Shown here piece after piece: positions 17,214 to 26,428 of a DNA stretch of 64,000 nucleotides. Position numbers and translations under genes: made by a program. The notes under the pieces were generated by a model. It was not told the DNA's origin and searched no databases. It worked only from the letters and a program-made list of their open reading frames with translations. The stretch is from Leeia aquatica (GTDB taxonomy: Bacteria; Pseudomonadota; Gammaproteobacteria; Burkholderiales; Leeiaceae): the NCBI RefSeq assembly GCF_012641365.1, contig NZ_JABAIM010000002.1:248001-312000 (forward strand). The letters run 5' to 3'. The first letter of the stretch is position 1; every line of letters begins with the position of its first letter.

Positions 17214-18056
17214 TTGTCTTGCTGTCCGCACATTGTCCGGCAAGGCTTGCGGGACATTGGTGCGGAAGGGGTTGATGTCGAGGCCACCGCGGCGGGTGTA
17301 GCGGGCGTAGACGGTCAGCTTCAGTGAGTGGCACTGGCGGCTGATGTCCATGAAGATGCGTTCGACGCATTGTTCGTGAAATTCATTGTGCTGGCGGAAA
17401 CCAATCAAGTAGCGCAGCACACTCTCATGATTGATCTGCGGACCAACGTAGTGGATCTGCACGCTGCCCCAGTCTGGCTGACCGGTCACCAAGCAGTTGG
17501 ACTTCAGCAGATGGGACACGAGGGTTTCCTCAACCGGAGCGGCACCCGTTTCGGCTTGCTCATCCAGCTGCAGCAGCTGCGGATCGGGCTGATAGTGGTC
17601 CACCTCAATGTCCAGCGTATCGAGCAAAATACCCTGCTGCTCGTGCATGCGCTGGGTCGTAAAGGTGTCCGGCAAGTGCAAACGCACCGACACGCTGGCG
17701 CCTGCCGCTGCAGACAGATCCTGCACCAAGCGGGTTTGCAGTTCATCTGAACCGGAAAGCTGCGTCTGGTTATAGCTGTTCAAATACAGCTTGAACGACT
17801 TGGATTCGATCAGATTGGGAGAATCCGCAGGTATGACGATGGTCGCCAGTGCCACCTGCGGCTTGCCCTTGCGATTGAGCCAGGAGAGCTCGTAGGCCGT
17901 CCACAGATCAGCCCCCATGAAAGGCAGCCGTCCTTCGATGCCGATTTCCTGGCGTTTGCCGAGTCTTGGGATAGGGAACAGCAGCTCGGGGGCATACTGG
18001 TCGCGGTAAGTTACCGCTTTACCCAGTGGCGAGTGCTCGGGGACAGCTTCATGCAT
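17211..18056 (-). CDS. queF: NADPH-dependent 7-cyano-7-deazaguanine reductase (long form)
   Basis: A 281-residue QueF of the E. coli-like long type, made of two tunnelling-fold halves. It reduces preQ0 to preQ1 in queuosine biosynthesis. The QueF motif [12 protein letters not shown] is near residue 85. Catalytic Cys188 in [13 protein letters not shown], the downstream Asp and [14 protein letters not shown] complete the signature. The ATG at 18056 is chosen over an in-frame TTG 9 nt upstream, as it has an AGG 9-10 nt before it and matches the usual [13 protein letters not shown]-type beginning. No other queuosine genes and no preQ1 riboswitch were seen nearby. Confidence 0.94.
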   Translation of the reverse strand: MHEAVPEHSPLGKAVTYRDQYAPELLFPIPRLGKRQEIGIEGRLPFMGADLWTAYELSWLNRKGKPQVALATIVIPADSPNLIESKSFKLYLNSYNQTQLSGSDELQTRLVQDLSAAAGASVSVRLHLPDTFTTQRMHEQQGILLDTLDIEVDHYQPDPQLLQLDEQAETGAAPVEETLVSHLLKSNCLVTGQPDWGSVQIHYVGPQINHESVLRYLIGFRQHNEFHEQCVERIFMDISRQCHSLKLTVYARYTRRGGLDINPFRTNVPQALPDNVRTARQ

Positions 18057-18110
18057 GGTCAACAACCTGTTCGATCTGAGACTTCAGCATTGTACCCGAG
18101 CACGCCCAGC

Positions 18111-18608
18111 TCAGGTTTCCGGACCACCCTGCAGGTCGGCACCAAATCGCTGGATATTGGCCGCGAGGTCAAGCCGCGCCATCATCACACGGCCATCCCG
18201 CTCCTCTTCCCGCAACTGCGAAGGCGGCACCATCCACATCACCTCAAACTCAATCCCGTCCAGATCGCGGGCGTAAACGCTCTTGGTAGTAACATGGTCG
18301 GTAGCGCCATACAATGCCCCCGCCTGCTGCAAACGATCTGCAACCTGTTGCAGCTCACCCAGCGTACTCACTTCCCAGGCCAGATGGTACAGGCCTACCG
18401 TGCCACGACCGGCGGAGCTTGCCGATGCTTGTTCACCAATACTGAACAATCCAAGATCATGGTCATTGGCAGAAGCGGGCGCGCGCAGAAAGCGAGCCCC
18501 AGGACGGCCAAACACCTCAGAAAAACCGAGAACCTGCTTGTAAAAGTCGGCACTTTTTTCAGCATCCCGCACGTATAGTACGGCATGATTCATTCGCTTG
18601 ATAGCCAT
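18111..18608 (-). CDS. VOC family (glyoxalase/dioxygenase fold) protein
   Basis: A 165-residue protein with paired beta-alpha-beta-beta-beta modules: MNHAVLYVRDAEKSADFYKQ at the start, and YHLAWEVSTLGELQQVADRL with DLDGIEFEVMW in the second half. The metal-binding positions (His in MNHAV, His in LYHLAW, Glu in IEFEV) are present, so it may be an active metalloenzyme such as a dioxygenase or fosfomycin-type transferase. The substrate is unknown. The frame extends upstream, but GAGGAAAG just before the ATG at 18608 fixes the start. It is divergent from a secreted protein gene across an AT-rich region with two palindromes. Confidence 0.85.
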   Translation of the reverse strand: MAIKRMNHAVLYVRDAEKSADFYKQVLGFSEVFGRPGARFLRAPASANDHDLGLFSIGEQASASSAGRGTVGLYHLAWEVSTLGELQQVADRLQQAGALYGATDHVTTKSVYARDLDGIEFEVMWMVPPSQLREEERDGRVMMARLDLAANIQRFGADLQGGPET

Positions 18609-18680
18609 TCTTTCCTCAAAAGATGATGTCATGACCGCACTATAGCGTGACTTATTAGACGAAGAAATCGAACAAGTTAC

Positions 18681-18713
18681 AATTGAAAATTCAATTATTT
18701 TGACATAGTCAAA
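18681..18713. promoter_or_regulatory. Two adjacent palindromes in an AT-rich divergent region
   Basis: AATTGAA-AA-TTCAATT (18681-18696) and TTTGAC-ATA-GTCAAA (18699-18713) lie side by side between the VOC gene and the secreted protein gene. They look like operators of an unidentified dimeric regulator. Confidence 0.45.
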
Positions 18714-18822
18714 TTTTTCAACACCAAGCCCCACCCACCCTATGCATGTGAATGAACTTTCCCTTGCCCTCACTCTCTGACGTTGTCATAGTCCGTGCAA
18801 AATCAAATCCGGAGTGTCAGGC

Positions 18823-19857
18823 ATGCGAAGAAGACTGGTGTGGGCTGGACTGATGACATCACTCTCTCTCCCTTCCATGGCGGAAGACTATTTGCTGATC
18901 TTTGCCCAAGGTAGCAAACCCGCTCGACAGCTTTTTTTTGCGGACATCAACTCGCTCTCAGATGCCACTCCCATTGATGAGTTGGTTACTGCAGAGCGCG
19001 AGGCCGCCGCAAAGACCATGCGCATGTACCTGACCACCATTAATGAGAGTGCGGCCCAACATGACGGCAGCACGTTTGAGGTGCACTATCGTTGCCGCGA
19101 CAAGCAGTACCGGACGGTACGAACCAATCACATGCGCCGCGATGAAGAGGTGGAGCAAGTCGTCACCCCACAAGCCGCATGGACACCCGTCAATACACTC
19201 CCCATGCAGCGAGGCTATGACTTCGCATGCAAAAGCGATCAGTGGAAGAGCATTGTCATGTCAGGCAAAGACGGCCAGATCATGAGCAAAGAGCTGATCG
19301 CACTAGGCTATGCCTTTGTCGGTCGCCTGCAAGGCCCTCCAGCACTGTCAGACCTCGCCTGGAAAGGCTTCTGGAAAGATGGTCAACGCCCGGCCAGCAC
19401 GTCCAGCCTGACCGCCGCCGAGAAGAAAAAACGGCAAGACCAGGCCATCGCTCAATTGCAATCCACCAGCAAACAATACAACCAGCAAGCCCAGACTCTG
19501 GAGCAGGAAGCAGCATTTCAAAGTTACCTGCAGCAACGCGCCAAGCAGTCCCTCTCCCATCCCAGCTTCCTGCGCTGGCAAGGCGAGAACGAACAGCGTC
19601 TGCTTCGTGCCTGGGGCGCCCCTGCCAGAAGTTATCAATCTGGCAACACACGCTACCTGGCGTTCAGCAGCCACCTGGACAATCGCTCAGAGACCGTCAA
19701 CACCCGTACCGGCCAGGTTGTTGCCCAGAATGGCGGTATCTGGACCTGCAACGTTACATTCGAACTGATGCAAGGTGGCAACAAACCGGGCTACCGCGTT
19801 GTAGATGTTCGAACCGAGGGCAATGATTGCGCCGCTCAGTATCGCGGTCCACAGTAA
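18823..19857 (+). CDS. Secreted protein of unknown function
   Basis: A 344-residue protein I do not recognise. It has a signal peptide ending at about residue 20 (SLPSMA before EDYLL). A first domain has two cysteines (YRCRDKQY, DFACKSDQW) flanking residues typical of a surface-adhesion-like or SH3-like small domain. A middle coiled-coil region (about 195-245) is rich in Lys, Gln and Ala. The C-terminal domain has LLRAWGAPARSYQSGNTRYL and two more cysteines. The WG-P pattern resembles the SmpA/OmlA-like domains of many periplasmic proteins, though only loosely. The start at 18823 follows GGAG by 8 nt; a GTG at 18814 is in frame. It is followed after 33 nt by another small secreted gene. Confidence 0.7.
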   Translation: MRRRLVWAGLMTSLSLPSMAEDYLLIFAQGSKPARQLFFADINSLSDATPIDELVTAEREAAAKTMRMYLTTINESAAQHDGSTFEVHYRCRDKQYRTVRTNHMRRDEEVEQVVTPQAAWTPVNTLPMQRGYDFACKSDQWKSIVMSGKDGQIMSKELIALGYAFVGRLQGPPALSDLAWKGFWKDGQRPASTSSLTAAEKKKRQDQAIAQLQSTSKQYNQQAQTLEQEAAFQSYLQQRAKQSLSHPSFLRWQGENEQRLLRAWGAPARSYQSGNTRYLAFSSHLDNRSETVNTRTGQVVAQNGGIWTCNVTFELMQGGNKPGYRVVDVRTEGNDCAAQYRGPQ

Positions 19858-19890
19858 GCCAACCCCTGCTGCATAAAAAGGATGCCCCAC

Positions 19891-20331
19891 ATGTTGACCC
19901 TGATCCGTCGCCACACTCATCCACTGGCCGGTGTGATGCTGGCACTGCCGATACTCTGTCAGGCAAGTGGCTCTCTGCCCATCCCGGAAAGCAAGCAGTC
20001 CTACCCCAGCTTTAATGCTTGTGTTGAAGCACTGAAAACGCAGTATCTGGCAGACCAGCAGCGTGTGTCTGCACTGCAAACCTTGCCCGAAGGGCGTACG
20101 CGCCAAATCAGCCTGGAGAGCAAAGGCGTACAGGTTTTTGGCAAAGACAAGGCTGGCTATGATGCCACCTTGTGGTATCACAATGGCGCACCACGTGCTG
20201 ATCTCCAGCAAATGGAAGTCAGCCACAGTTTTGAAGAGCGGGGCTATGAATGTCAGGGTCCGCAGATGATCCTGCGCGGCCGGAATGGCTACACGCTGAG
20301 CACTTTCGAGCCCATGAGCCAGCCTCAGTAG
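19891..20331 (+). CDS. Small secreted protein of unknown function
   Basis: A 146-residue protein with an N-terminal signal peptide (cleaved near CQASG, about residue 26). The mature part has two cysteines (NACVEAL and YECQGPQ) and predicted beta strands. No family was recognised. AAGGA lies 8 nt before the ATG at 19891; another ATG at 19882 is too close to it. It is 33 nt downstream of the larger secreted protein and probably in the same transcript. The TLWYHNGAPRADLQQMEV segment has the look of a small periplasmic binding or inhibitor domain, but no function can be assigned. Confidence 0.65.
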   Translation: MLTLIRRHTHPLAGVMLALPILCQASGSLPIPESKQSYPSFNACVEALKTQYLADQQRVSALQTLPEGRTRQISLESKGVQVFGKDKAGYDATLWYHNGAPRADLQQMEVSHSFEERGYECQGPQMILRGRNGYTLSTFEPMSQPQ

Positions 20332-20343
20332 ATTTCAGCAGGT

Positions 20344-20385
20344 AAAAAAAACGGCGAATGGCGCTCCCCCATCGCACCATTCGCC
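20344..20385 (-). terminator. Intrinsic terminator of the pgi operon
   Basis: The 9-bp arms GGCGAATGG/CCATTCGCC (20353-20361 with 20377-20385) are followed on the minus strand by TTTTTTTT (20344-20351). It lies about 100 nt after the pgi stop and ends the zwf-pgl-glk-hexR-pgi transcript. Confidence 0.85.
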
Positions 20386-20485
20386 CTCGGGACAATACCC
20401 TCCCCCGAAACCAGGAAGCGCTGGCAAGGGATAGCGCCAGCCCTCCTGCAACCACACGCAGGCCAGCGGGCCTGCGACATCCATC

Positions 20486-22129
20486 TTACCGGGCATGCCG
20501 CCGGTAGTATTCGATCAATTTACGCGTCGAACAGTCATGTTCCGACACGTCACTGCCCTCCACCAGCTGGGCATGGATCTTTTTGGCCAGTTGCTTGCCC
20601 AGTTCCACCCCCCACTGGTCAAAAGAGTTGATGCCCCAGATGGTGCCCTGCACGAAAATCTTGTGCTCGTAGAGTGCAATCAAGGCCCCCAGATTACGGG
20701 CATCCAGGGTTTTCATCAGGATGGTGTTGGTGGGCCGATTACCGTCGAACACCCGATGCGGGATCATCGCCTCCAGCTCCTCGCCTTTCAGGCCTTGCGC
20801 CGACAACTCGGCACGCACCTCATCGGCCGTCTTGCCCAGCATAAAGGCCTGTGCCTGGGCAAACACATTGGAGAGCAAAATATCGTGGTGCCCCGGCATG
20901 GAGTGGCGGCCATCAATGGAGCAGATCAGGTCGATCGGGGAAATGTGCGTCCCCTGATGCAGCAGCTGGTAAAAGGCATGCTGACCATTAATCCCGGTTT
21001 CCCCCCAAATGATCGGGGCCGTTTCATGGTCCACCCGCTCACCTTGGGTATTGACCTGCTTGCCGTTCGATTCCATGTCCAGCTGCTGGATATAAGCTGG
21101 AAAGCGGTGCAGATACTGGTCATACGGCGCAATCACATGCGAACCGCCGCCGTAAAAATTCATGTACCAGATACCGAGCAAACCCAGCAGCACCGGCATG
21201 TTCTTTTCCAGCGGCGCATTGCGGAAATGCTGGTCCATCAAGTGTGCGCCGTTAAGCAGCTCGTAAAAATGATCGCGCCCTAACGCCAGCACAATCGGCA
21301 GACCAATGGACGACCACACCGAGAAACGTCCGCCGACCCAGTCCCAGAACTCGAACATATTGGTCGGGTCGATCCCGAAATCAATCACCTTCTGCCGGTT
21401 GGTCGACACCGCCACAAAGTGCTTGGCGATGGCCTTCTCATCCTTGGCTGCCGCCAGAAACCACTCCCGCGCGGTACGCGCATTGGTCAGGGTTTCCTGG
21501 GTGGTAAAGGTCTTGGATTCAATCACGAACAGCGTGGTGGCCGGGTGCACATCCTTCAAGGTTTCGGCAATCTGGCTACCATCCACATTGGAGACGAAGT
21601 GCATGTGCATGCGCGGGTGGGCATAGGGCTTGAGCGCCTCATACACCATCTGCGGGCCAAGATCGGAGCCACCGATACCGATCGACACCACGTCGGTAAT
21701 CGGTTGCCCGGTGTAGCCCAGCCAGTCGCCACTGCGTACGCTGTGCGCAAACGCACACATGCGGTCCAGCACGGCATTGACCTTGGGCATGATGTTCTCG
21801 CCATCCACCAGGATCGGGCTGTTGGTACGGTTACGCAGTGCCACATGCAGCACCGCCCGCTTTTCGGTGAAGTTGATCTTGTCGCCATCAAACATGGCGG
21901 CAATGCGCTCGTTCATGCCGCGTGCTTCAGCCAGCTCCACCAGCAGGCGCATGGTGTCGCTGGTAATGCGGTTCTTGGAATAATCCAGCAGCAGCCCGCC
22001 TACCTGCAAGGAGAAGGCATCAAAGCGCTGGTCGTCCTCGCGAAACAGGTCGCGCATATGCAGGGCATTGCTGTCACGGTAGTGCTGGCTCAGCGCTTGC
22101 CAGGCCGGGGTTTCCGTCAGTGCGGACAT
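20486..22129 (-). CDS. pgi: Glucose-6-phosphate isomerase
   Basis: A 547-residue cytoplasmic enzyme interconverting glucose 6-phosphate and fructose 6-phosphate. It shows the sugar-isomerase signatures [17 protein letters not shown] (about 151-167) and [17 protein letters not shown] near the C-terminus. The catalytic Glu and His positions lie in [16 protein letters not shown] and [14 protein letters not shown]. It is the last gene of the zwf-pgl-glk-hexR-pgi operon, 2 nt after hexR, with AGAGG before its start, and is followed by a terminator. In this setting it feeds fructose 6-phosphate back into the Entner-Doudoroff route and links to phosphofructokinase. Confidence 0.96.
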   Translation of the reverse strand: MSALTETPAWQALSQHYRDSNALHMRDLFREDDQRFDAFSLQVGGLLLDYSKNRITSDTMRLLVELAEARGMNERIAAMFDGDKINFTEKRAVLHVALRNRTNSPILVDGENIMPKVNAVLDRMCAFAHSVRSGDWLGYTGQPITDVVSIGIGGSDLGPQMVYEALKPYAHPRMHMHFVSNVDGSQIAETLKDVHPATTLFVIESKTFTTQETLTNARTAREWFLAAAKDEKAIAKHFVAVSTNRQKVIDFGIDPTNMFEFWDWVGGRFSVWSSIGLPIVLALGRDHFYELLNGAHLMDQHFRNAPLEKNMPVLLGLLGIWYMNFYGGGSHVIAPYDQYLHRFPAYIQQLDMESNGKQVNTQGERVDHETAPIIWGETGINGQHAFYQLLHQGTHISPIDLICSIDGRHSMPGHHDILLSNVFAQAQAFMLGKTADEVRAELSAQGLKGEELEAMIPHRVFDGNRPTNTILMKTLDARNLGALIALYEHKIFVQGTIWGINSFDQWGVELGKQLAKKIHAQLVEGSDVSEHDCSTRKLIEYYRRHAR

Positions 22130-22131
22130 GA

Positions 22132-22980
22132 TCAGACCTCTTCTCCGTTCTTGACGCGCTTTTCGCGCAGGCTCTTTTTGACTTTTTCCAGATGGGTAAC
22201 CGCATCGCTACCCCGCTTGAGCGCCACCCCGACCGACAGCACGTCGATAATCACCAGCTGCACAATGCGCGACAGCATGGGGGCGTAGATTTCAACATCC
22301 TCTTGCGCATCCGCCGCCAGCGTCACCGTTGCTGCGCGTGCCAGCGGGGTACCGCTGGGCGTAATGGCAATCACATTGGCGCCGACTGATTGCGCCATCT
22401 GCACGGAATGCAGGATGTCTGCCGAGCGGCCACTGGCCGAAATCGCCACCACCACATCACCGGGGTCCAGCACCGCAGCCGCCATGCGGTGCACATGCGG
22501 GTCGGAGTACGCCACCGCCGGAATGCCGTAGCGGAAGAATTTGTGCTGACCATCCTGCGCAATGATGCCGGAGTTGCCTTGGCCATAAAATTCAATGCGC
22601 CGCGCACTCGCCAGCAGCTCGATGGCCTGCTGTAGCGCGACGGCAGAGAGGTCATTCCGGCACTTGAGCAAAGCCGAAATGGTGTTATCGAACACCTTGG
22701 CACCGAGGTCTGAGACAGAATCGCCCATCACCACACTGCTGTGCACAAAGGGCACCCCAGAGGCCAGACTGTTAGCCAGCCGGCGCTTGAAGTCCGACAA
22801 ACCATCACAACCCAGGCTGCGACAGAAGCGGATCACCGTAGGCTGGCTCACCCGTGCCAGCCGGGCAATCTCGGCCACAGGTGCTTCCACCGCCCAGCGT
22901 GGCTGCGTCAGCACCTGCTCGGCGACCAGGCGCTCCGCTTTGGGCAGGGTATCCAGCTGGTGACGAATTTTGTTGAGCAT
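22132..22980 (-). CDS. hexR: HexR, RpiR-family regulator of hexose metabolism
   Basis: A 282-residue regulator. Residues 1-77 are an RpiR-type helix-turn-helix ([20 protein letters not shown]), and residues 110-260 are a SIS sugar-isomerase domain ([38 protein letters not shown]). HexR proteins repress Entner-Doudoroff genes and release DNA on binding 2-keto-3-deoxy-6-phosphogluconate. The start at 22980 has GGAAGGA upstream; the longer frame to 23160 reads through the end of glk and is not real. It sits inside the operon it probably controls, 22 nt after glk. Three HexR-like sites lie in the zwf-edd region. Confidence 0.93.
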   Translation of the reverse strand: MLNKIRHQLDTLPKAERLVAEQVLTQPRWAVEAPVAEIARLARVSQPTVIRFCRSLGCDGLSDFKRRLANSLASGVPFVHSSVVMGDSVSDLGAKVFDNTISALLKCRNDLSAVALQQAIELLASARRIEFYGQGNSGIIAQDGQHKFFRYGIPAVAYSDPHVHRMAAAVLDPGDVVVAISASGRSADILHSVQMAQSVGANVIAITPSGTPLARAATVTLAADAQEDVEIYAPMLSRIVQLVIIDVLSVGVALKRGSDAVTHLEKVKKSLREKRVKNGEEV

Positions 22981-23002
22981 GCTTGCTTCCTTCCTGTGCG
23001 CC

Positions 23003-24013
23003 TCAGGTCTGACGATGTGTCTGCAGCCATTGCGCCAGTGCGGCCGCCGCGCCCGTAAAGGCCGGGTATTCCGCGTGGATGACATAAGTCGGCACCTGCT
23101 GCAGGTACGCCGAACAACGCCCCTTCTCCTCAAAGCGACGACGGAAAGGTGACTGTGCAAAGTAACTGCCCAAGCGCGGCACGATGCCGCCGCCGATAAA
23201 GCAGCCCCCCCGCGCGCCCAAGCTGAGCACCAGATTCGCAGCCATGGTGCCCAGCATCGCGCAGAAAAGGTCCACCGTCAGGCGGCAGGCAGCGTCCTCA
23301 CCTACCACACCCAGCCGGGTGATTTCTGCAGCGGTACGTGCTTGCTGCGGTATCGCCTGCACGGCACACACGGCCTCATGCAGCAGCGGCAGGCCCATAT
23401 CCTGTCCAGCCCCGCCGCCACACAGCAGACGCTCGGCCGACACATGCGGGTGGCGAGCTTGTACGTAGTCCACCACCGCACGTTCGACCGCATCAAACGG
23501 TGCCAGTGTGACATGTCCACCCTCTCCCGCCAGGGCCAGCCAGCCGCCATGACCATCCGGCAGCAAGCCTGACACGCCCAGGCCGGTACCCGGGCCGATC
23601 AAGGCCATCGCCTCATGCGGTACGGGTACGCCGCCGCCTACCTGCTGCAGCTCAGCCGCTTGCAGATGGGGCAACGCCAGCGCCAGCGCGGAAAAATCGT
23701 TCAGCATCAACAGCTTGCCCAGCCCCAGCGCGGACTGCAGCTCGCTAATGGAAAACTGCCAGCTGTGATTGGTCATCTGCACCCAATCACCGGTAATCGG
23801 ATTGGCAATGCCAAATGCCGCATACCGCGGCCGTACGGCTGGCTCGGTCAGGCCCAGCTGCTGCAGGTAGTGTGCTGCAGCTGCCTGCAGGGTGGCATGC
23901 TCACTCGTCGGCAAGACCTGCGGTGAGGCAAAGCCGGATGCCGGGCGATACAAGGCAAAGCGGGCATTGGTGCCGCCAATGTCGGCAATCAGCCAAGGCT
24001 GCTCAAGGTGCAT
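23003..24013 (-). CDS. glk: Glucokinase
   Basis: A 336-residue glucokinase of the E. coli Glk type. It begins MHLEQPWLIADIGGTNARFA, containing the phosphate-binding loop, followed by the catalytic Asp in MLNDFSALALALP, GPGTGLGVSGLLPDG, and GGGIVPRLGSYFAQSPFRRR near the C-terminus. It phosphorylates free glucose with ATP to supply Zwf. The ATG at 24013 has GAGGTG upstream and overlaps the 3' end of pgl by 11 nt, indicating translational coupling. Confidence 0.95.
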   Translation of the reverse strand: MHLEQPWLIADIGGTNARFALYRPASGFASPQVLPTSEHATLQAAAAHYLQQLGLTEPAVRPRYAAFGIANPITGDWVQMTNHSWQFSISELQSALGLGKLLMLNDFSALALALPHLQAAELQQVGGGVPVPHEAMALIGPGTGLGVSGLLPDGHGGWLALAGEGGHVTLAPFDAVERAVVDYVQARHPHVSAERLLCGGGAGQDMGLPLLHEAVCAVQAIPQQARTAAEITRLGVVGEDAACRLTVDLFCAMLGTMAANLVLSLGARGGCFIGGGIVPRLGSYFAQSPFRRRFEEKGRCSAYLQQVPTYVIHAEYPAFTGAAAALAQWLQTHRQT

Positions 24014-24692
24014 GGAACACCTCAACCGGGGTGGCGGACTGTGCCAGCACATAGCTGACCGGCCAGCGCCGGTCGGCACCGCGCAGCGCCTCGGCAAATA
24101 CCGCATGCTTGCTGGCACCGGCAAACTGCAGGAACACCTTGCGTGCCGCCAGAATGGCCGGCAGGGTCAGGCTCATGCGTTCCGTCGGTGCCGCCGCGCC
24201 GACCTGTGCCAGACAGGCCGGTGCATCAGCTGCCAGGCCCGCATCCAGCTGCGGGCTGGCCGGGAACAGCGAAGCGGTATGCCCATCATCCCCCATGCCC
24301 AGCACCACGGCCGCAAACGGGCGCGGCAAGGCGGCAAACGTCGCATTCAGCAAGGGCTCGGCCTGACGGGCGCTGCTCTGTCCGGTAAACATCGGTACAA
24401 AGCGCGCCACAGCAGCACGGCCTTGCAACAGATGCTGACGAACCAGTGCCTCATTGCTGGCCGGGTCACTGGTCGAGACCCAGCGCTCATCCACCAGAGT
24501 GACGATCACCCGCGACCAATCCAGCTCCACCTCGCGCAGCGCTTCAAATACCGGCACAGGCGATTTACCGCCCGACACCGCCAACACCACTTCCTGCTGC
24601 ACGTCCAGCGCGTTGCGCAGGGTTGCCGCCAGTTCGCTGGCCAGCGCCAGCGCCAATTGCTGGCCATCGGAGAAGGCATGTTGCTGCAGCAT
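24003..24692 (-). CDS. pgl: 6-phosphogluconolactonase
   Basis: A 229-residue DevB/NagB-type lactonase hydrolysing 6-phosphogluconolactone. Signatures are VVLAVSGGKSPVPVFEAL, VTLVDERWV with the NEALVRQHLL block after it, and VVLGMGDDGHTASLFPASPQ. The start at 24692 lies 2 nt after the zwf stop, with GAGGTG inside zwf serving as ribosome binding site. The longer frame to 24761 lies entirely in the zwf 3' end and is rejected as the start. Confidence 0.95.
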   Translation of the reverse strand: MLQQHAFSDGQQLALALASELAATLRNALDVQQEVVLAVSGGKSPVPVFEALREVELDWSRVIVTLVDERWVSTSDPASNEALVRQHLLQGRAAVARFVPMFTGQSSARQAEPLLNATFAALPRPFAAVVLGMGDDGHTASLFPASPQLDAGLAADAPACLAQVGAAAPTERMSLTLPAILAARKVFLQFAGASKHAVFAEALRGADRRWPVSYVLAQSATPVEVFHAP

Positions 24693-24694
24693 GC

Positions 24695-26158
24695 TCACAC
24701 CTCCTCGTGCCAGGCGAGACCATCCCGCGACAGCAGGGCGGACGATGCCGCTGGACCCCAAGTGCCCGCGGTATACGGCTTGGGCGGATTACCGTCCTGC
24801 TCCCAGGCGGTCATGATCGGCTCGACCCAGCGCCAGGCCTGCTCCAGCTCATCCTGACGCACAAACAGCGCCAGATTGCCACGAATGGCATCCAGCAGCA
24901 GACGCTCATACGCCTCGGCACGGCGAGCGGCGAATTGCTCGCCAAAGTCCAGATCCAGCGACACCTGCTGCAAGCGCATGGCATCACCCGGCACCTTGGC
25001 CAAGAAATACAGCTTCATGTGCTCATCCGGCTGCAGGCGGATCACCAGCTTGTTCGGGGTAGACATGCCCATGCTGGTCGGAAAAATCTGGTGCGGCACG
25101 TCGCGGAAATTGATGACGATTTCGGCCAGACGGTCGGCCATGCGCTTGCCGGTGCGCAGGAAAAATGGCACCCCGGCCCAGCGCCAGTTGGCCACTTCGC
25201 AACGCAAGGCGACAAAGGTTTCCGTCCGGCTGTCCGCTGGCACCCCCTCTTCCTGCAAGTAGCCGACCGCTGGCTGACCGCGCGACGCGCCTGCGCGGTA
25301 CTGGCCGCGCACCGTACGGGTGCTGACCTCTTCCGGGCTGTAGGGCACCAAGGCGCGCAATACTTTCAGCTTCTCGTCACGGATGGCGTCTGAATCCAGG
25401 CTATGCGGAGGCTCCATCGCTACAAAGCACAGCAGCTGCAACAGGTGGTTCTGCACCATGTCACGCAGCGCACCGGTATGGTCGTAAAACCCGCCGCGTT
25501 TCTCGATCCCGACTTCTTCAGCGATGGTGATCTGTACGTCGCGAATCCACTCACGGCGCCACAGCGGGTCGAACAGCGCATTGCCAAAGCGCAGCGCCAT
25601 CAGGTTTTGTACCGATTCCTTGCCCAGATAGTGGTCGATCCGGTAAATCTGCCGTTCCTGGAAATACTGACCAACCGCCTGATTGATGTCATTGCTGGAC
25701 TGCAGGTCATGCCCCAATGGCTTTTCCAGCACCACCCGGGTGTGCGGGCCATTCATGTCTTGCGCGGCCAAGTTCTGGCAAATACCGGTAAACAGCTCCG
25801 GACTGGTCGACAGATAGTAGACGGTGACTTCCGCCGCCCGTGCATCCAGCACGGCCTTAAGCCCGGCGTAATCTGCAGCCTGCTCGGCATCCACCTTCAC
25901 ATATTCCAGGCGGCTGGCATAGCTAGCCCACACCTCGTCGGACCAGTCTGCAGACGGCACGAACTGGCGCGCCTTTTCTTCGGCCTGCTGCAGGTACTGT
26001 GCCTGGCTGTAGTCACGACGGCCGAGGCAGAAGATGCGACCACCCGCCGCCAGCTGACCGGCACGGTGACACTGATAGAGTGCAGGCAACAGTTTGCGCA
26101 GCACCAGGTCGCCGGTGCCGCCAAACAACACCATGTTGAAGGATTGGGTGAGGGTCAC
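24695..26158 (-). CDS. zwf: Glucose-6-phosphate 1-dehydrogenase
   Basis: A 487-residue enzyme oxidising glucose 6-phosphate with NAD(P)+. It has the nucleotide-binding GGTGDL (13-18), EKPLGHD and the active-site motif RIDHYLGK (173-180). The start is GTG, with AAGGA upstream. It is first in the operon zwf-pgl-glk-hexR-pgi. A HexR-like palindrome at 26266-26280 lies about 110 nt before the start, a suitable place for repression of this arm. Confidence 0.96.
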   Translation of the reverse strand: MTLTQSFNMVLFGGTGDLVLRKLLPALYQCHRAGQLAAGGRIFCLGRRDYSQAQYLQQAEEKARQFVPSADWSDEVWASYASRLEYVKVDAEQAADYAGLKAVLDARAAEVTVYYLSTSPELFTGICQNLAAQDMNGPHTRVVLEKPLGHDLQSSNDINQAVGQYFQERQIYRIDHYLGKESVQNLMALRFGNALFDPLWRREWIRDVQITIAEEVGIEKRGGFYDHTGALRDMVQNHLLQLLCFVAMEPPHSLDSDAIRDEKLKVLRALVPYSPEEVSTRTVRGQYRAGASRGQPAVGYLQEEGVPADSRTETFVALRCEVANWRWAGVPFFLRTGKRMADRLAEIVINFRDVPHQIFPTSMGMSTPNKLVIRLQPDEHMKLYFLAKVPGDAMRLQQVSLDLDFGEQFAARRAEAYERLLLDAIRGNLALFVRQDELEQAWRWVEPIMTAWEQDGNPPKPYTAGTWGPAASSALLSRDGLAWHEEV

Positions 26159-26265
26159 TACGGTATCCTTTACTCTGATTCAGGCCCGCTGCGGGAAGCC
26201 GCCTGAGTGGCCACCGCCCTGCCGCCATTGCCACACCCGGCAAGCCGTTTGGCACTGTCGATTCG

Positions 26266-26280
26266 TGTAGCAATACTACT
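26266..26280. promoter_or_regulatory. HexR-like site 1 (zwf side)
   Basis: TGTAGCAATACTACT matches the HexR pattern TGTARTWWWAYTACA, as known to me from Shewanella-type HexR, at 13 of 15 positions. It lies 108 nt upstream of the zwf start. Confidence 0.6.
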
Positions 26281-26392
26281 TACATAATTTTGCGCTGTCC
26301 AGCCATGTGCATTGCGCAGCGCAAAACCTTGTCCTGCATGGCTTTTCCACCGATCAGAACGCGCTTGACTTTCATGAATGCGTGGGCTTAAA

Positions 26393-26407
26393 TGTAGCAA
26401 TCTTACA
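26393..26407. promoter_or_regulatory. HexR-like site 2 (edd side)
   Basis: TGTAGCAATCTTACA matches the HexR pattern TGTARTWWWAYTACA at 13 of 15 positions. It ends 21 nt before the edd start codon, where binding would interfere with initiation. Confidence 0.6.
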
Positions 26408-26428
26408 CGTAAGTGAACTACCCAAACC

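Larger units (their letters stand above)
26159..26428. other. Divergent zwf/edd control region
   Basis: This 270-nt region contains two HexR-like palindromes, one nearer each arm, with a third just inside edd. No open frame with a credible ribosome binding site was seen. Confidence 0.6.

Noticed and set aside
17991-18110. preQ1 riboswitch upstream of queF
   Set aside because: The short region before queF shows no hairpin-plus-A-rich-tail arrangement, and QueF genes in proteobacteria usually lack one.
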